Shown piece after piece: positions 23,328-32,451 of a stretch of 64,000 nucleotides of DNA. The position numbers and the translations under genes are program-made. Under the pieces are notes generated by a model. The model worked only from the letters and a program-made list of their open reading frames with translations. It was not told the origin of the DNA and ran no database searches. Position 1 is the first letter of the stretch; each line of letters begins with the position of its first letter. The stretch comes from Pseudaeromonas paramecii (lineage in GTDB: Bacteria > Pseudomonadota > Gammaproteobacteria > Enterobacterales > Aeromonadaceae). The stretch is from contig NZ_BAABFC010000009.1 of NCBI RefSeq assembly GCF_039540575.1, positions 310,001 through 374,000 on the forward strand, in the 5' to 3' direction.

Positions 23328-25770
23328 GGTTTTCCTTCATCATTCTTTGTTTGGTGAACCGGGTCGGCATGGCCTCAAGCGGGTCATCCGGCCAGTAATG
23401 CTTGGGATAGCGGCCCTTCATCTCTTTCTTGACCTCGGCATAGCTACCCTGCCAGAAGGCCACCAGATCCCGGGTGAGCTGCAAGGGGCGCTGGGCCGGT
23501 GACAACAGCTCAATCAGCAGGGGCACCCGCCCCTGGGCCACGGTAGGGGTCACCCGTTGGCCGAACATCTCCTGAATGCGCACCGGCAGCACGGGATCGG
23601 CGTCGGCCGCGTAACGAATGCGCAGCCGGCTGCCGGTGGGCGCGGTGAAGTGGCTGGGCAGCTCCTCATCCAGCTGCTGCGGCAGGGGCCAGGGCAGACT
23701 CTGCCGCAAGATGGCACTCAGATCCAGTCGCTTGAGCTGCTCCAGCCGGCTCATGCCCAGCAGGTGCGGCAGCAGCCAGGTTTCCAAGCGGGCCAGCAGA
23801 CCGGCCTCGGAATAATCCGCCAGTGTCCACTCCGGCAGCCAGCGGGCGGCGCAGCGCAAGCGGGCGACGAGCTGCTCGCTCTCCTCGCTCCAGGGCAGGC
23901 AGGCCAGGCCGCTGGCGCGAATGCCGGCCAGCAGGCAACGGGCCTTCTGCTCGTCACTCAGATCGGTCAGGGGCGTGCTGGCCACCACGATCTGACCGAG
24001 CCGGCGCTGACGCTCGGCCCGCACCCGCCCGGCCTGGGCATCCCACGCGAAGCCCTCCTGCTGGGTAAAGAGCCCGGGCAGGTACTGCTCCAGCTGGCTC
24101 AACTCCAGCGCCTCGGCCACCGCAATGCGGATGCCCCGCTCGCCGGCGATGAGATCCGAGGCCAGCAGCCAGGGGCTGCCGGTCAGAGGATGCCCCTCCA
24201 CCAGATCCGCACTCTGGCCACCGGCGAGCTGGTAGCGCTGGCCGCTACGCAGCCGGGCGATACGATCCGGCCAGGCCAGGGCCGCCACCAGCGCCAACGC
24301 CGACTCGCCGCCCTGGCTCTGACAGCCCAGCCGTTGGCGCCAACGGCGCACCAGAGGCGACAAGGCGCCGGCCTCGCGGCTGAGCTGGCCATGCAGGGTG
24401 TCACCACCGCGGCGCGGCTCCTCCCACAGGGCCGCCAGCTGGCAGGCCGCCGCCTGAGCCCCCGCCAGACCCGCCGCTTCCAGCGCGCGGGAAGCCAGCA
24501 GCATATGGGCAAAGCGCGGATGACAGGGCAGGCTCGCCATCTGACGGCCCCGGGCGGTGAGCCGTCCCGCCTCATCCAGGGCCTCCAATTGGGTTAATAG
24601 TGCGCGGGCCGCCGCCAGCGCCTGAGCCGGTGGCGCATCCAGCAGCGGCAGCGCCTCGGGGCTCGTCCCCCAGCAGGCCGCCTCCAGCACCAGATCCGTC
24701 AGCTCAGACTGGGCTATCTGGGGTGGGGCCTGGCGGGAGAGCCTGTCCTGCTGCTCCTGAGGCCACAGCCGGTAGGCCACCCCGGGGCCCAGCCGTCCGG
24801 CCCGCCCCGCCCGCTGGGTAGCCGACGCTTGGCTTACCTGCCGGCTCTCCAGCCGGGTCAGCCCGGCGGCGGCATCGAAGCGGGCGCGCCGCTCCAGCCC
24901 TGTGTCCACCACCAGGCTGATGCCTTCGATGGTCAGGGAGGTTTCCGCCACATTGGTGGCCAGCACCAGCTTGCGCTCCCCGGCAGCGGCCGGCGCTATG
25001 GCCTGGCGCTGCTGGGCCAACGGCAGACGACCGTGCAGCGGACACAGCCGAACGTTGGATTCCAGCAGCGGCGCCAGGTATTGCGCCAGCTTGTCTATCT
25101 CGCCGGCGCCGGGCAAAAACACCAGCAGGCTGCCGGACTCGCCGGCCACTGCCTCCAGCACCACCTTGCCCCACTGGGGGATCAGGGGCTGCAGGCGGTT
25201 CACCGGCCGGTAGCGGTACTCGATGGGATAGGCACGCCCAGGGCAATCCAGCTGACGGGCCTCGGGCAGCAGGCGGGAGAAATCCAGCCCCTCCAGGGTG
25301 GCGGAGAGGATCATCAGCCGCAGATCGGGCCGCAGCGCCGCCCGGCTCTCCAGCGCCAGGGACAGCCCCAGGTCGGCATGCAGGCTGCGCTCGTGAAACT
25401 CGTCGAAGATGATGAGGCTGACGCCGTTAAGCTCGGGATCGTCCTGCAGCAATCGGGTGAGCACCCCTTCGGTGACTATCTCCAGCATGGTCTGCGGGCT
25501 GACGCGACTCTCGCCCCGCACCCGGTAACCGATGCGCTGCCCCAGAGGCTCGCCCAGTTGTTCGGCCAGGTAGGCGGCGATGTTGCGGGCCGCCAGGCGG
25601 CGGGGCTCCAGCATCAGGATGCGGCCAGGCAGCACGGACTGTTGCACCAGGCTCAAGGGCAGCAGGGTCGATTTACCGGCGCCTGGCGGGGCCTGTATGA
25701 TGAGACTCTCGCCGGCCTGCAGTGCCTGTTGCACCGTCGCTAGCAAGGATTGGATGGGCAGTGAAGGCAC
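23314..25770 (-). CDS. hrpB: ATP-dependent helicase HrpB
   Basis: A DExH RNA helicase-like protein of about 818 residues. Visible motifs are Walker A in APPGAGKSTLLPLSL, DEFHERS (motif II), LSATLEG (III), ATNVAETSLTIEG (V) and QRAGRAGRLGPG (VI), followed by the HrpB-specific C-terminal region. The frame runs upstream to 25995, but the GTG at 25770 was chosen because CAGGAG precedes it and the product starts PSLPIQSLL like relatives. No clear biological role is known for the family. It is divergent from thpR and overlaps mrcB. Confidence 0.93.
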   Translation of the reverse strand: MPSLPIQSLLATVQQALQAGESLIIQAPPGAGKSTLLPLSLVQQSVLPGRILMLEPRRLAARNIAAYLAEQLGEPLGQRIGYRVRGESRVSPQTMLEIVTEGVLTRLLQDDPELNGVSLIIFDEFHERSLHADLGLSLALESRAALRPDLRLMILSATLEGLDFSRLLPEARQLDCPGRAYPIEYRYRPVNRLQPLIPQWGKVVLEAVAGESGSLLVFLPGAGEIDKLAQYLAPLLESNVRLCPLHGRLPLAQQRQAIAPAAAGERKLVLATNVAETSLTIEGISLVVDTGLERRARFDAAAGLTRLESRQVSQASATQRAGRAGRLGPGVAYRLWPQEQQDRLSRQAPPQIAQSELTDLVLEAACWGTSPEALPLLDAPPAQALAAARALLTQLEALDEAGRLTARGRQMASLPCHPRFAHMLLASRALEAAGLAGAQAAACQLAALWEEPRRGGDTLHGQLSREAGALSPLVRRWRQRLGCQSQGGESALALVAALAWPDRIARLRSGQRYQLAGGQSADLVEGHPLTGSPWLLASDLIAGERGIRIAVAEALELSQLEQYLPGLFTQQEGFAWDAQAGRVRAERQRRLGQIVVASTPLTDLSDEQKARCLLAGIRASGLACLPWSEESEQLVARLRCAARWLPEWTLADYSEAGLLARLETWLLPHLLGMSRLEQLKRLDLSAILRQSLPWPLPQQLDEELPSHFTAPTGSRLRIRYAADADPVLPVRIQEMFGQRVTPTVAQGRVPLLIELLSPAQRPLQLTRDLVAFWQGSYAEVKKEMKGRYPKHYWPDDPLEAMPTRFTKQRMMKENHGQP

Positions 25771-25879
25771 CCGGTTCGCTCCTGGAGGCCACTGGCTCCA
25801 TGGTTGGGGGATACGGGATCCCGAAGACACATCTGGCCGGCATTGTGCCAAAGGCTGCCCAGTCCACCAAGGAGAAGCC

Positions 25880-26401
25880 ATGTCTACCGTGCACAGACGC
25901 CTGTTTTTTGGTCTGGACGCCACACCGCTAAGCCAGGAACTGATCGCCCTGCAGCAGGCCTGGGGCCTGCCGGCCCGCGCCATCCCGGCCGCCAACTTTC
26001 ACCTGACCCTGCTGTTCCTGGGTCAGTGTGACGAGCGGCAGTACCGGGCGCTGGCTGCCGGGGCCGACGAGATACTGGCCGCCCCCCTCGCCGTGTCGCT
26101 GGATGAGAGCGGCTGGTTTCCCCGTGCCCAGGTGGCCTGGGTGGGGCAAGACAAGGCACCGGCGCCCCTGCTGGCCCTGGCCAGGTCGCTGCATACCCTG
26201 GCCCAGGCTCAGGGATTGTGCCCCGAGCCCCTGCGCTTGCGGCCGCACATCAGCCTCTATCGCAAGGCCAAGGCACCGCCGCCGGTGCTGGCCTGCCCGC
26301 CGCTGCAGCTGGCGACAGATCAGTTTCACCTCTACGAGTCGGTGAGCACCCCGGAGGGGGTACGGTATCTGAGCCGCAAGCGCTTTGCCCTGCGAGGCTG
26401 A
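25880..26401 (+). CDS. thpR: RNA 2',3'-cyclic phosphodiesterase (2H family)
   Basis: ThpR/LigT opens 2',3'-cyclic phosphate ends of RNA. The 173-residue product has the two catalytic HxT/S motifs of the 2H family: NFHLTLLFLG (His41) and RPHISLYRKA (His123). The start ATG at 25880 has AAGGAG and gives STVHRRLFFGLD, the family N-terminus; the longer open frame upstream overlaps hrpB and was rejected. It converges with the UPF0303 gene, with only one base between the stops. Confidence 0.92.
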   Translation: MSTVHRRLFFGLDATPLSQELIALQQAWGLPARAIPAANFHLTLLFLGQCDERQYRALAAGADEILAAPLAVSLDESGWFPRAQVAWVGQDKAPAPLLALARSLHTLAQAQGLCPEPLRLRPHISLYRKAKAPPPVLACPPLQLATDQFHLYESVSTPEGVRYLSRKRFALRG

Positions 26402-26402
26402 C

Positions 26403-26879
26403 TCAGGCGCCGGCCAACTGCCCCAACAGCTGGGCCAGGGCCTGGGTCACCAGCTGGTGATCGCCCTCATCGGTCAGACCGGAGACGGTCACCGCCCCCA
26501 CCAGACCGCTGCCGCGGATGATGAGCGGAAAGCTGCCCCCGGCGGCACAATACTGGCTGGCATCCACATGGGGTTGGCTCTCGTACACCTTGCCCTTGTT
26601 GCGGTAGTACAAGGCCAGATACTGACTGCTGTGGCCATGCAGCAGCACCCCATTGCGCTTGCGCCGTACCCAGTCCTGATTCGCCGGCGCGGTTCCCGCC
26701 ATGGCGTTGGCAAACAGCACCTGGCCAAAGCCATACACCTCCATGGCCACGGCGGCGCCTTGGCTGCGGGCCAGCTCCCGCAAGCGGCAGCCCAGCTGCC
26801 AGGCCAGCTCAGGGTTAAAGCAGGGCAACTGCAACTGCTGCTCCTGCGCCAACAGCACCTCCAGGGGTGACTGACTCAT
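26403..26879 (-). CDS. UPF0303 / heme-degrading-domain family protein
   Basis: A 158-residue protein of the UPF0303 family (GlcG/HbpS-like fold), with VAMEVYGFGQVLF, RKRNGVLLHGHSS and YCAAGGSFPLII visible. Biochemical function in bacteria is unclear; related folds bind heme. The ATG at 26879, preceded by AAGGAG, gives the family length; the open frame continues to 27053 through non-family sequence. It lies on the same strand as, and downstream of, the channel gene. Confidence 0.82.
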   Translation of the reverse strand: MSQSPLEVLLAQEQQLQLPCFNPELAWQLGCRLRELARSQGAAVAMEVYGFGQVLFANAMAGTAPANQDWVRRKRNGVLLHGHSSQYLALYYRNKGKVYESQPHVDASQYCAAGGSFPLIIRGSGLVGAVTVSGLTDEGDHQLVTQALAQLLGQLAGA

Positions 26880-26916
26880 ACTGGGTTCTCCTTTATTACC
26901 GGGCCCAAACACCGAC

Positions 26917-27813
26917 TCAATGGGTCTCTTGGTCTGCCGAATGACTCGCGGCCCTGTCCGAGGCCCGGCGCCCCTGAGGCAAGGGCAAGGCACTGCCGCA
27001 ACGGCGACAAAAACGGGCATCGGCCGCATGGCCCTGATGACCGCAGCCACCACAGCGACGCTGGTCGTTAAGCTGTTGCCCCACCACCTTGGCGGTCACC
27101 AGGCCCGAGGGCACGGCTATGATGGCGTAACCCACCAGCATCACCAGACAGGCCAGCAACTTGCCCAATACCGAATGGGGCACCAGATCGCCATAACCCA
27201 CGGTCGTCACCGTGATCACCGCCCAATACATGCCGGTGGGGATGGAGGTGAAGCCGTGCTCCGGCCCCTCGATGACGAAGATCAGGGTTCCCATCAGGCA
27301 GATGAGGGTGGAGAGGGAGAGCAGAAACACCAGGATCCGCTGCCGGCTGTGCCACAGGGTGGAGACCAGGTGCCATTCGGCCCCCAGGTAGCCCGCCAGG
27401 TTCAGCACCTGGAAGATGCGCAGGATCCGCAGTATGCGGATGGCACTCAAGAAGATGGCCCCCGGGAACAGCAAGGCCAGATAGCCCGGCAGTAGGGCGG
27501 CCAGATCCACCAGCCCCCAGAAGCTCAGCACATAGCGGCTGGGACGCCGCACACAGGCCAGTCGCCAGCCATATTCCAGGGTGAACAGGCCCGTCACCAG
27601 CCACTCCAGCCCCTGCAGCCCCTGCTCCAGCGGGCCGACGATGCCGTCAAAGCTGTCCAGCACGGCCAGCACCACCCCCAACAGTATGGTGCCAATCAAT
27701 GCCACATCGAAGCCTCGCCCGGCCGGGGTATCGGACAAGAAGATGATGGTGTAGGCCCGCTGCTGCCAGGGCCGTGGCCCCGCCTCTGGCCCCGTATGCC
27801 CGTGTTTCAGCAT
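26917..27813 (-). CDS. Voltage-gated potassium-channel-like protein with zinc ribbon
   Basis: A 298-residue six-helix channel subunit of the VIC superfamily. An S4-like helix with regular arginines (AIRILRILRIFQVLNL) and the potassium selectivity filter TVTTVGYGDLVP are visible. After S6 (LACLVMLVGYAIIAVPSG) comes a cytoplasmic four-cysteine module, CGGC ... CRRC, spaced C-x2-C-x11-C-x2-C, which should form a zinc ribbon. Its start overlaps the sfsA stop by 7 bp, so it is probably translated with sfsA. What gates it is unknown. Confidence 0.88.
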   Translation of the reverse strand: MLKHGHTGPEAGPRPWQQRAYTIIFLSDTPAGRGFDVALIGTILLGVVLAVLDSFDGIVGPLEQGLQGLEWLVTGLFTLEYGWRLACVRRPSRYVLSFWGLVDLAALLPGYLALLFPGAIFLSAIRILRILRIFQVLNLAGYLGAEWHLVSTLWHSRQRILVFLLSLSTLICLMGTLIFVIEGPEHGFTSIPTGMYWAVITVTTVGYGDLVPHSVLGKLLACLVMLVGYAIIAVPSGLVTAKVVGQQLNDQRRCGGCGHQGHAADARFCRRCGSALPLPQGRRASDRAASHSADQETH

Positions 27814-28535
27814 GTCTCAGCCTCCTTATTGATCTGCACCGGCAGGCGGCGGACGCCCCGCAGGGTCTGGGCCGAGATCTCGCAGCCCAGGGCCCAGACC
27901 GCCACCCCGGCAGCGGCCGCCTCGGCCAGGGCCTTGGCATAATCGGGATCGATATGCGCCGCGGGCGCCACCGCCTCAATGCCACTGTGCTGCACACAAA
28001 ATAGCAGCACCGCCGGCTGGCCGGCCCGCGCCAGGCGAGTCAGCTCCCGCAGGTGTTTGACGCCCCGCACGCTGGGGGCATCGGGGAAGTAGCCCAGCCC
28101 TTTATCGCCCAACAAGGTGACACTCTTCACCTCTATGTAGCAATCCTGACACCCCTCCCCCCGGGCCAGCAGGTCGATGCGGCTGCCCTCATCACCATAG
28201 GGCTGCTCCCGCAGCAGCTGGCCATAGCCAGTCAGTTCGGGGAACAGAGGCCCCAGCAACACCTCGGCCACCAGACCGTTGGCCCGGGCGGTGTTGACCC
28301 CGATCCAGTGACCGGCATCGCTGACGCTCAGCTCCCAGGTGGCGGCATGCTTGCGCTTGGGGTTGTCGCTCAGGGAGTACCAGATCTGCCAACCTGGGTC
28401 GGCACAGCCGGTCATCCGCCCCGTATTGGGGCAGTGCAGGGTCAAAGTCTCCCCGGTCGGGGTCAGGGCATCGGCCAAAAACCGCTTGTAGCGTTGCAAC
28501 AGACGAGCCGGCTGCAAGGGGGGAACAAACTCCAT
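27807..28535 (-). CDS. sfsA: Sugar fermentation stimulation protein homologue
   Basis: A 242-residue SfsA family protein, a DNA-binding nuclease-fold protein named for its effect on maltose metabolism in E. coli. Family segments visible are RYKRFLADA, HCPNTGRMTG, NTARANGLV and IEVKSVTL. The ATG at 28535 gives the usual MEFVPPLQPARLLQRYKRF. The frame open to 28643 lacks family similarity upstream. sfsA next to dksA is the E. coli order. Confidence 0.93.
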   Translation of the reverse strand: MEFVPPLQPARLLQRYKRFLADALTPTGETLTLHCPNTGRMTGCADPGWQIWYSLSDNPKRKHAATWELSVSDAGHWIGVNTARANGLVAEVLLGPLFPELTGYGQLLREQPYGDEGSRIDLLARGEGCQDCYIEVKSVTLLGDKGLGYFPDAPSVRGVKHLRELTRLARAGQPAVLLFCVQHSGIEAVAPAAHIDPDYAKALAEAAAAGVAVWALGCEISAQTLRGVRRLPVQINKEAETC

Positions 28536-28941
28536 GTTGCGCTCCAGGGGGAAGAGAAATCTGCAGCCAGGGTAGCCTGACCGGCGACGGCACAACAGCA
28601 GAAGCCTGACTGAGCTGGCCATTTTTGCAGGCAGAGCCGGCAAGTGTGCATGAGTCTTGCATTGACGCCCACCGCCCGTGTGTCGCTGCCGACGGGGCAG
28701 CCGGCGGCGGCTTTTTTGGCAATTGCCCGTCCGTTGTCTTGAAATCGCTCACAATGGCGCCCACAGTCAATGAAAGCGCAGCGGGCGCTGCCCTGGCCGG
28801 CCGGTTCCCGGCAAATGCTAACAAGCCCTATAAATTGATACGGGCTATTTGCGAGGGGGATAACCTTCTGTTATAGATACCGGCCTTGAATTTGAGCAGC
28901 CAGCAGATCGCTGCTGGATCGTGCGAACTAGGAGTAGAGAT
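28536..28941. promoter_or_regulatory. Divergent region between sfsA and dksA
   Basis: About 400 bp without a convincing gene. On the plus strand a candidate promoter for dksA is TTGATA (28835-28840) with GATAAC 18 bp later. A small terminator-like structure, AGCCG/CGGCT then TTTTTT, sits at 28699-28717, pointing towards dksA. AGGAG precedes the dksA ATG. I see no gene or repeat beyond these. Confidence 0.35.
28699..28717 (+). terminator. Terminator-like hairpin upstream of dksA
   Basis: A 5-bp stem AGCCG/CGGCT with loop GCGG and six T, about 225 bp before dksA and with no plus-strand gene upstream. It could end a short transcript or attenuate one; chance is also possible. Confidence 0.35.
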
Positions 28942-29391
28942 ATGCCTGTAGGCGATAACACCAAATCTCTGGGCCCCTTGGCCATCGCCGGCGTGGAGCC
29001 TTATCAGCCCCAGCCTGGCGAAGAGTACATGAATGAGCAGCAGAAGGCGCATTTTCGCAAGATCCTGGAAGCCTGGCGTACCCAGTTGCGTGAAGAAGTG
29101 GATCGCACCGTCGACCACATGAAGGATGAAGCAGCCAACTTCCCGGATCCGGTGGACCGTGCCGCCCAGGAAGAAGAGTTTGCCCTGGAGCTGCGCGCCC
29201 GGGATCGCGAACGCAAGCTGATCAAGAAGATTGCCAAGACGCTGCAGAAGATCGAGGAAGACGACTTCGGCTACTGCGAGCAGTGCGGCATCGAAATCGG
29301 CATCCGCCGTCTGGAAGCCCGTCCCACCGCCGAGATGTGTGTGGACTGCAAGACCCTGGCGGAGATCAAGGAAAAGCAGATGGCCGGCTAA
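28942..29391 (+). CDS. dksA: RNA polymerase-binding transcription factor DksA
   Basis: DksA binds the secondary channel of RNA polymerase and, with ppGpp, tunes rRNA and amino-acid promoters. The 149-residue product shows the coiled-coil tip FPDPVDRAAQEEE with both acidic residues, and the zinc finger CEQCG ... CVDCK. It is nearly identical to E. coli DksA from LAIAGVEPYQ onwards. The ATG at 28942 follows AGGAG; an in-frame start at 28921 is less likely. Order dksA-gluQRS-pcnB-folK-pan is as in E. coli. Confidence 0.97.
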   Translation: MPVGDNTKSLGPLAIAGVEPYQPQPGEEYMNEQQKAHFRKILEAWRTQLREEVDRTVDHMKDEAANFPDPVDRAAQEEEFALELRARDRERKLIKKIAKTLQKIEEDDFGYCEQCGIEIGIRRLEARPTAEMCVDCKTLAEIKEKQMAG

Positions 29392-29408
29392 GCCGCTGCT
29401 CGACCCGC

Positions 29409-29442
29409 AACAGGGAGCCCTCGGGCTCCCTGTTGTGTTTTT
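29409..29442 (+). terminator. Rho-independent terminator after dksA
   Basis: A 12-bp stem, AACAGGGAGCCC and GGGCTCCCTGTT, with a 2-base loop and a T-rich tail, 17 bases after the dksA stop. Confidence 0.9.
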
Positions 29443-29535
29443 ACCTCCTGCCATCGGCCTGCCCGGGACAAAAGCACTTTGGTCATGCCCTGGCCTGTGT
29501 CATCCTTGTCGCCGGTTTTTCCCAGTATTATCGCC

Positions 29536-30438
29536 ATGTCCAGCCCCAGTCACAGCCCTACTTATATCGGTCGTTTTGCCCCCTCGCCCTCCGGGCCCCT
29601 GCACTTTGGCTCCCTGATTGCCGCCCTGAGCAGTTATCTGGTGGCCCGCAGTCAGGGCGGCCGGTGGCGGGTACGCATGGAGGATCTGGATCCGCCGCGG
29701 GAGATGCCCGGCGCCGCCGATCTCATACTGCGCACCCTGGAGGCCTACGGCCTGGAGTGGGATGGCGAGGTGGTGTATCAGAGTCGGCGTCATGACCGCT
29801 ATCAGGCGGTACTCGATGATCTGCACGCCCGCGGCCTCACCTACTTCTGCCACTGCACCCGGGCCCAGATCCAGGCCGCCGGCGGCCTCTACCCCGGTAC
29901 CTGCCGCACCGCCGGCCTGGGGCCGCAGGGCGCCGCGGTGCGGCTGTGGCAGGAACACCCCGTGTATGCGTTTGAGGATGCGCTGCACGGTGAGATCCGG
30001 GTGGATGCGCGGCTGGCGGCGGAGGATTTTATCCTCAAGCGACGGGATGGCCTGTTTGCCTACAATCTGGCGGTGGTGATCGACGATGCCGACAGCGGCA
30101 TCACCCAGGTAGTGCGGGGCGCCGATCTCATCGAGCCCACGGTGCGCCAGATCAGCCTCTACCAGGCGCTGGGCCGGCCCGTCCCCGGCTGGCTGCACCT
30201 GCCCCTGGCCCTGGGGGCGCCGGGCCTGAAACTCTCCAAGCAGAATCATGCCCCGGCCCTGCCATTGGATGAACCGGCCCCGCAGATTTGGCAGGCCTTG
30301 AGCTTTTTAGGGCAATGTCCGCCGTTGGAGCTGAAACATCAGCATAAACCACTACTGGCGTGGGCCATTAGCCATTGGCAGCAGGATCGCGTGCCCCGTC
30401 AGCAGGGGATCTTGTGGGAAAACCGTGAAATCCGGTGA
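29536..30438 (+). CDS. gluQRS: Glutamyl-Q tRNA(Asp) synthetase
   Basis: GluQRS attaches glutamate to queuosine in tRNA(Asp). It is a paralogue of the GluRS catalytic core lacking the anticodon-binding domain, which fits the 300-residue length. Visible are the HIGH-like site FAPSPSGPLHFGSL, the zinc site CHCTRAQ ... GTC, and the KMSKS-like KLSKQNHA. The ATG at 29536 was preferred over upstream 29479 because it starts close before the conserved YIGRFAPSPSG. Confidence 0.93.
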   Translation: MSSPSHSPTYIGRFAPSPSGPLHFGSLIAALSSYLVARSQGGRWRVRMEDLDPPREMPGAADLILRTLEAYGLEWDGEVVYQSRRHDRYQAVLDDLHARGLTYFCHCTRAQIQAAGGLYPGTCRTAGLGPQGAAVRLWQEHPVYAFEDALHGEIRVDARLAAEDFILKRRDGLFAYNLAVVIDDADSGITQVVRGADLIEPTVRQISLYQALGRPVPGWLHLPLALGAPGLKLSKQNHAPALPLDEPAPQIWQALSFLGQCPPLELKHQHKPLLAWAISHWQQDRVPRQQGILWENREIR

Positions 30439-30513
30439 TGGATTTCGCAATTGTGTTGCTGTGCGCTATCATAGCGCCGCTATTTTCATCGGCCTGACTC
30501 CACGAGGTGTACC

Positions 30514-31941
30514 ATTTTTTCCCAGATCGCGAATTTGTGCCGCAAGGTGCTGGCCCGCAACGAGGCCAGCGGCCCCCAGGCGGTCCCTGTTACCGAGCCC
30601 ATCCGCAACACTCGCCGGATCTTGAGCCGTGACCAGCACTCCATCTCCCGCAAGCAGATCAGCGACAACGCCCTCAAGGTGCTCTACCGCCTGAACAAGG
30701 CCGGTTACGAGGCCTATCTGGTGGGCGGCGGCGTGCGGGACCTGCTGCTGGGGCGCACCCCCAAAGACTTCGACGTGGCCACCAATGCCACCCCGGAGCA
30801 GATCAAGAAGCTGTTCTCCAACTGCCGGCTCATCGGCCGGCGCTTCCGGCTGGCCCACGTGGTGTTTGGCCGGGATGTCATCGAGGTAGCCACCTTCCGC
30901 GGCCACCACCATCAGGTGAACACCAGCAAGCATGTGGCCAGCCAGTCTGACGAAGGCATGCTGCTGCGGGACAACGTCTACGGCACCATAGAAGAAGATG
31001 CCGAGCGCCGCGACTTCACCGTCAACGCCCTCTACTACAGCATCAAGGACTTCAGCCTGCATGACTTCCACGGCGGCCTGGCGGATCTGGAGCGCGGCGT
31101 GCTGGAGCTCATCGGCGACCCGGAAACCCGTTACCGGGAAGATCCGGTGCGCATGCTGCGGGCCATTCGCTTTGCCGGCAAGCTGGGACTCAAACTCAGC
31201 GACCGCACCGCGGCCCCCATCGCCGAACTGGCGCCCCTGCTGCAGGATATCCCCGCCGCCCGCCTGTTCGACGAGAGCCTCAAACTGTTCCAGGCCGGTG
31301 ACGGCCTGCCCACCTACCAGTTGCTGCGCCAGTACGGCCTGTTCGCCCCCCTGTTTCCCCAGGTGGCGGAGCTGCTGACCCCGGCAGGTAACAGCCCGTT
31401 CGAACGCTTCCTGGAGTCGGCGCTGGCCAACACGGATCAGCGGGTGGCCCAGGATCTGCCGGTGACTCCGGCCTTCCTCTACTCCGCCCTGCTGTGGGGC
31501 GTGGTGGAGCAGCGCCATCGCCAGCTGAGCAACGAAAGCGGCCTGCCGCCCCAGGATACCCTGCAGATCGCCATCAACGACGCCATCGAAAGCCAGATCC
31601 GCACCCTGGCCATCCCGCGCCGCTTTACCACCGACATCCGGGAGATCTGGCTGTTGCAGGAGCGCCTGCCCAAGAAGAGCGGCAAGCGGGCCGAACGCCT
31701 GTATACCCATCCCAAGTTCCGCGCCGCCTTCGACTTCCTGGAGCTGCGCAGCCGGGTGGATGGCCGCCTCAAGGAGTTGGTCTCCTGGTGGCAGGCCTAT
31801 CAGGATCAACACGGTGCCCCACCGCGCCATGCCCACCATGACAGTCAGGACGGCGAAGCCCAGAGCGCCGATGACGCTAGCCGACCGGCACGTCGCAAGC
31901 CCCGTCGTCGCCGTCGCCGGCCGGCCGGAGGCGGTCAGTAA
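30514..31941 (+). CDS. pcnB: Poly(A) polymerase I, probable ATT start
   Basis: PcnB adds poly(A) tails that speed RNA decay. Head-domain nucleotidyltransferase motifs GGGVRDLLLG and DFDVATNATPEQ, RRFRLAHVVFG, EEDAERRDFTVNALYYS and a basic tail (ARRKPRRRRRR) are visible. The codons at 30514 onward read ATT-FSQIANLCRKVLAR, aligning with E. coli PcnB (MFTRVANFCRKVLSR), which is known to start at AUU. There is GAGG before it, and no ATG or GTG in the frame fits; a TTG at 30535 would cut the conserved start. With ATT the product is 475 residues. Confidence 0.9.
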   Translation: MFSQIANLCRKVLARNEASGPQAVPVTEPIRNTRRILSRDQHSISRKQISDNALKVLYRLNKAGYEAYLVGGGVRDLLLGRTPKDFDVATNATPEQIKKLFSNCRLIGRRFRLAHVVFGRDVIEVATFRGHHHQVNTSKHVASQSDEGMLLRDNVYGTIEEDAERRDFTVNALYYSIKDFSLHDFHGGLADLERGVLELIGDPETRYREDPVRMLRAIRFAGKLGLKLSDRTAAPIAELAPLLQDIPAARLFDESLKLFQAGDGLPTYQLLRQYGLFAPLFPQVAELLTPAGNSPFERFLESALANTDQRVAQDLPVTPAFLYSALLWGVVEQRHRQLSNESGLPPQDTLQIAINDAIESQIRTLAIPRRFTTDIREIWLLQERLPKKSGKRAERLYTHPKFRAAFDFLELRSRVDGRLKELVSWWQAYQDQHGAPPRHAHHDSQDGEAQSADDASRPARRKPRRRRRRPAGGGQ

Positions 31942-31942
31942 C

Positions 31943-32440
31943 ATGACCCGCGTGTTTGTGGCCCTGGGGGCCAACCTGGCCGATCCCGTCGGCCAGCTGG
32001 AACGGGCAGTGGCGGCCTTGAGCCAACTACCCGGCACCCTGCTGGTGGCCTGCTCCCGCTTCTACCGCTCCGCCCCCATGGGGCCGGCGGATCAACCCGA
32101 CTACGTCAATGGGGTGGCCGAGCTGGCCACCCACCTGGCGCCCCACGCCCTGCTGGATGCCTTGCAAGCCATCGAGCTGAGTCAGGGGCGTGAGCGCAAG
32201 GCCGAACGCTGGGGGCCCCGCACCCTGGATCTGGATATTCTGCTTTATGGGCAATGGGTGCTGGACGATGAGCGCCTCACCCTGCCCCACTACGGCATGA
32301 AGCAACGGGCCTTCGTGCTGGTTCCATTGAGTGAGCTGGCGGCCGACCTGGTGCTGCCCGATGGCAGCGCCCTGGCCGACTGGGTAGCCGATTGCGATCG
32401 GCGTGATCTGCACGCCCTGTCGCTGCCACTCCACCGTTAG
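31943..32440 (+). CDS. folK: HPPK, 2-amino-4-hydroxy-6-hydroxymethyldihydropteridine diphosphokinase
   Basis: FolK transfers pyrophosphate from ATP to the pterin in folate synthesis. The 165-residue product has VFVALGANLADPVGQLERA, SRFYRSAPMGPADQPDYVNGV and the signature RWGPRTLDLDILLYG. The ATG lies one base after the pcnB stop, so the pair is translationally coupled as in E. coli. A longer open frame from 31760 overlaps pcnB and was rejected. Confidence 0.95.
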   Translation: MTRVFVALGANLADPVGQLERAVAALSQLPGTLLVACSRFYRSAPMGPADQPDYVNGVAELATHLAPHALLDALQAIELSQGRERKAERWGPRTLDLDILLYGQWVLDDERLTLPHYGMKQRAFVLVPLSELAADLVLPDGSALADWVADCDRRDLHALSLPLHR

Positions 32441-32451
32441 AGGTTACGACC

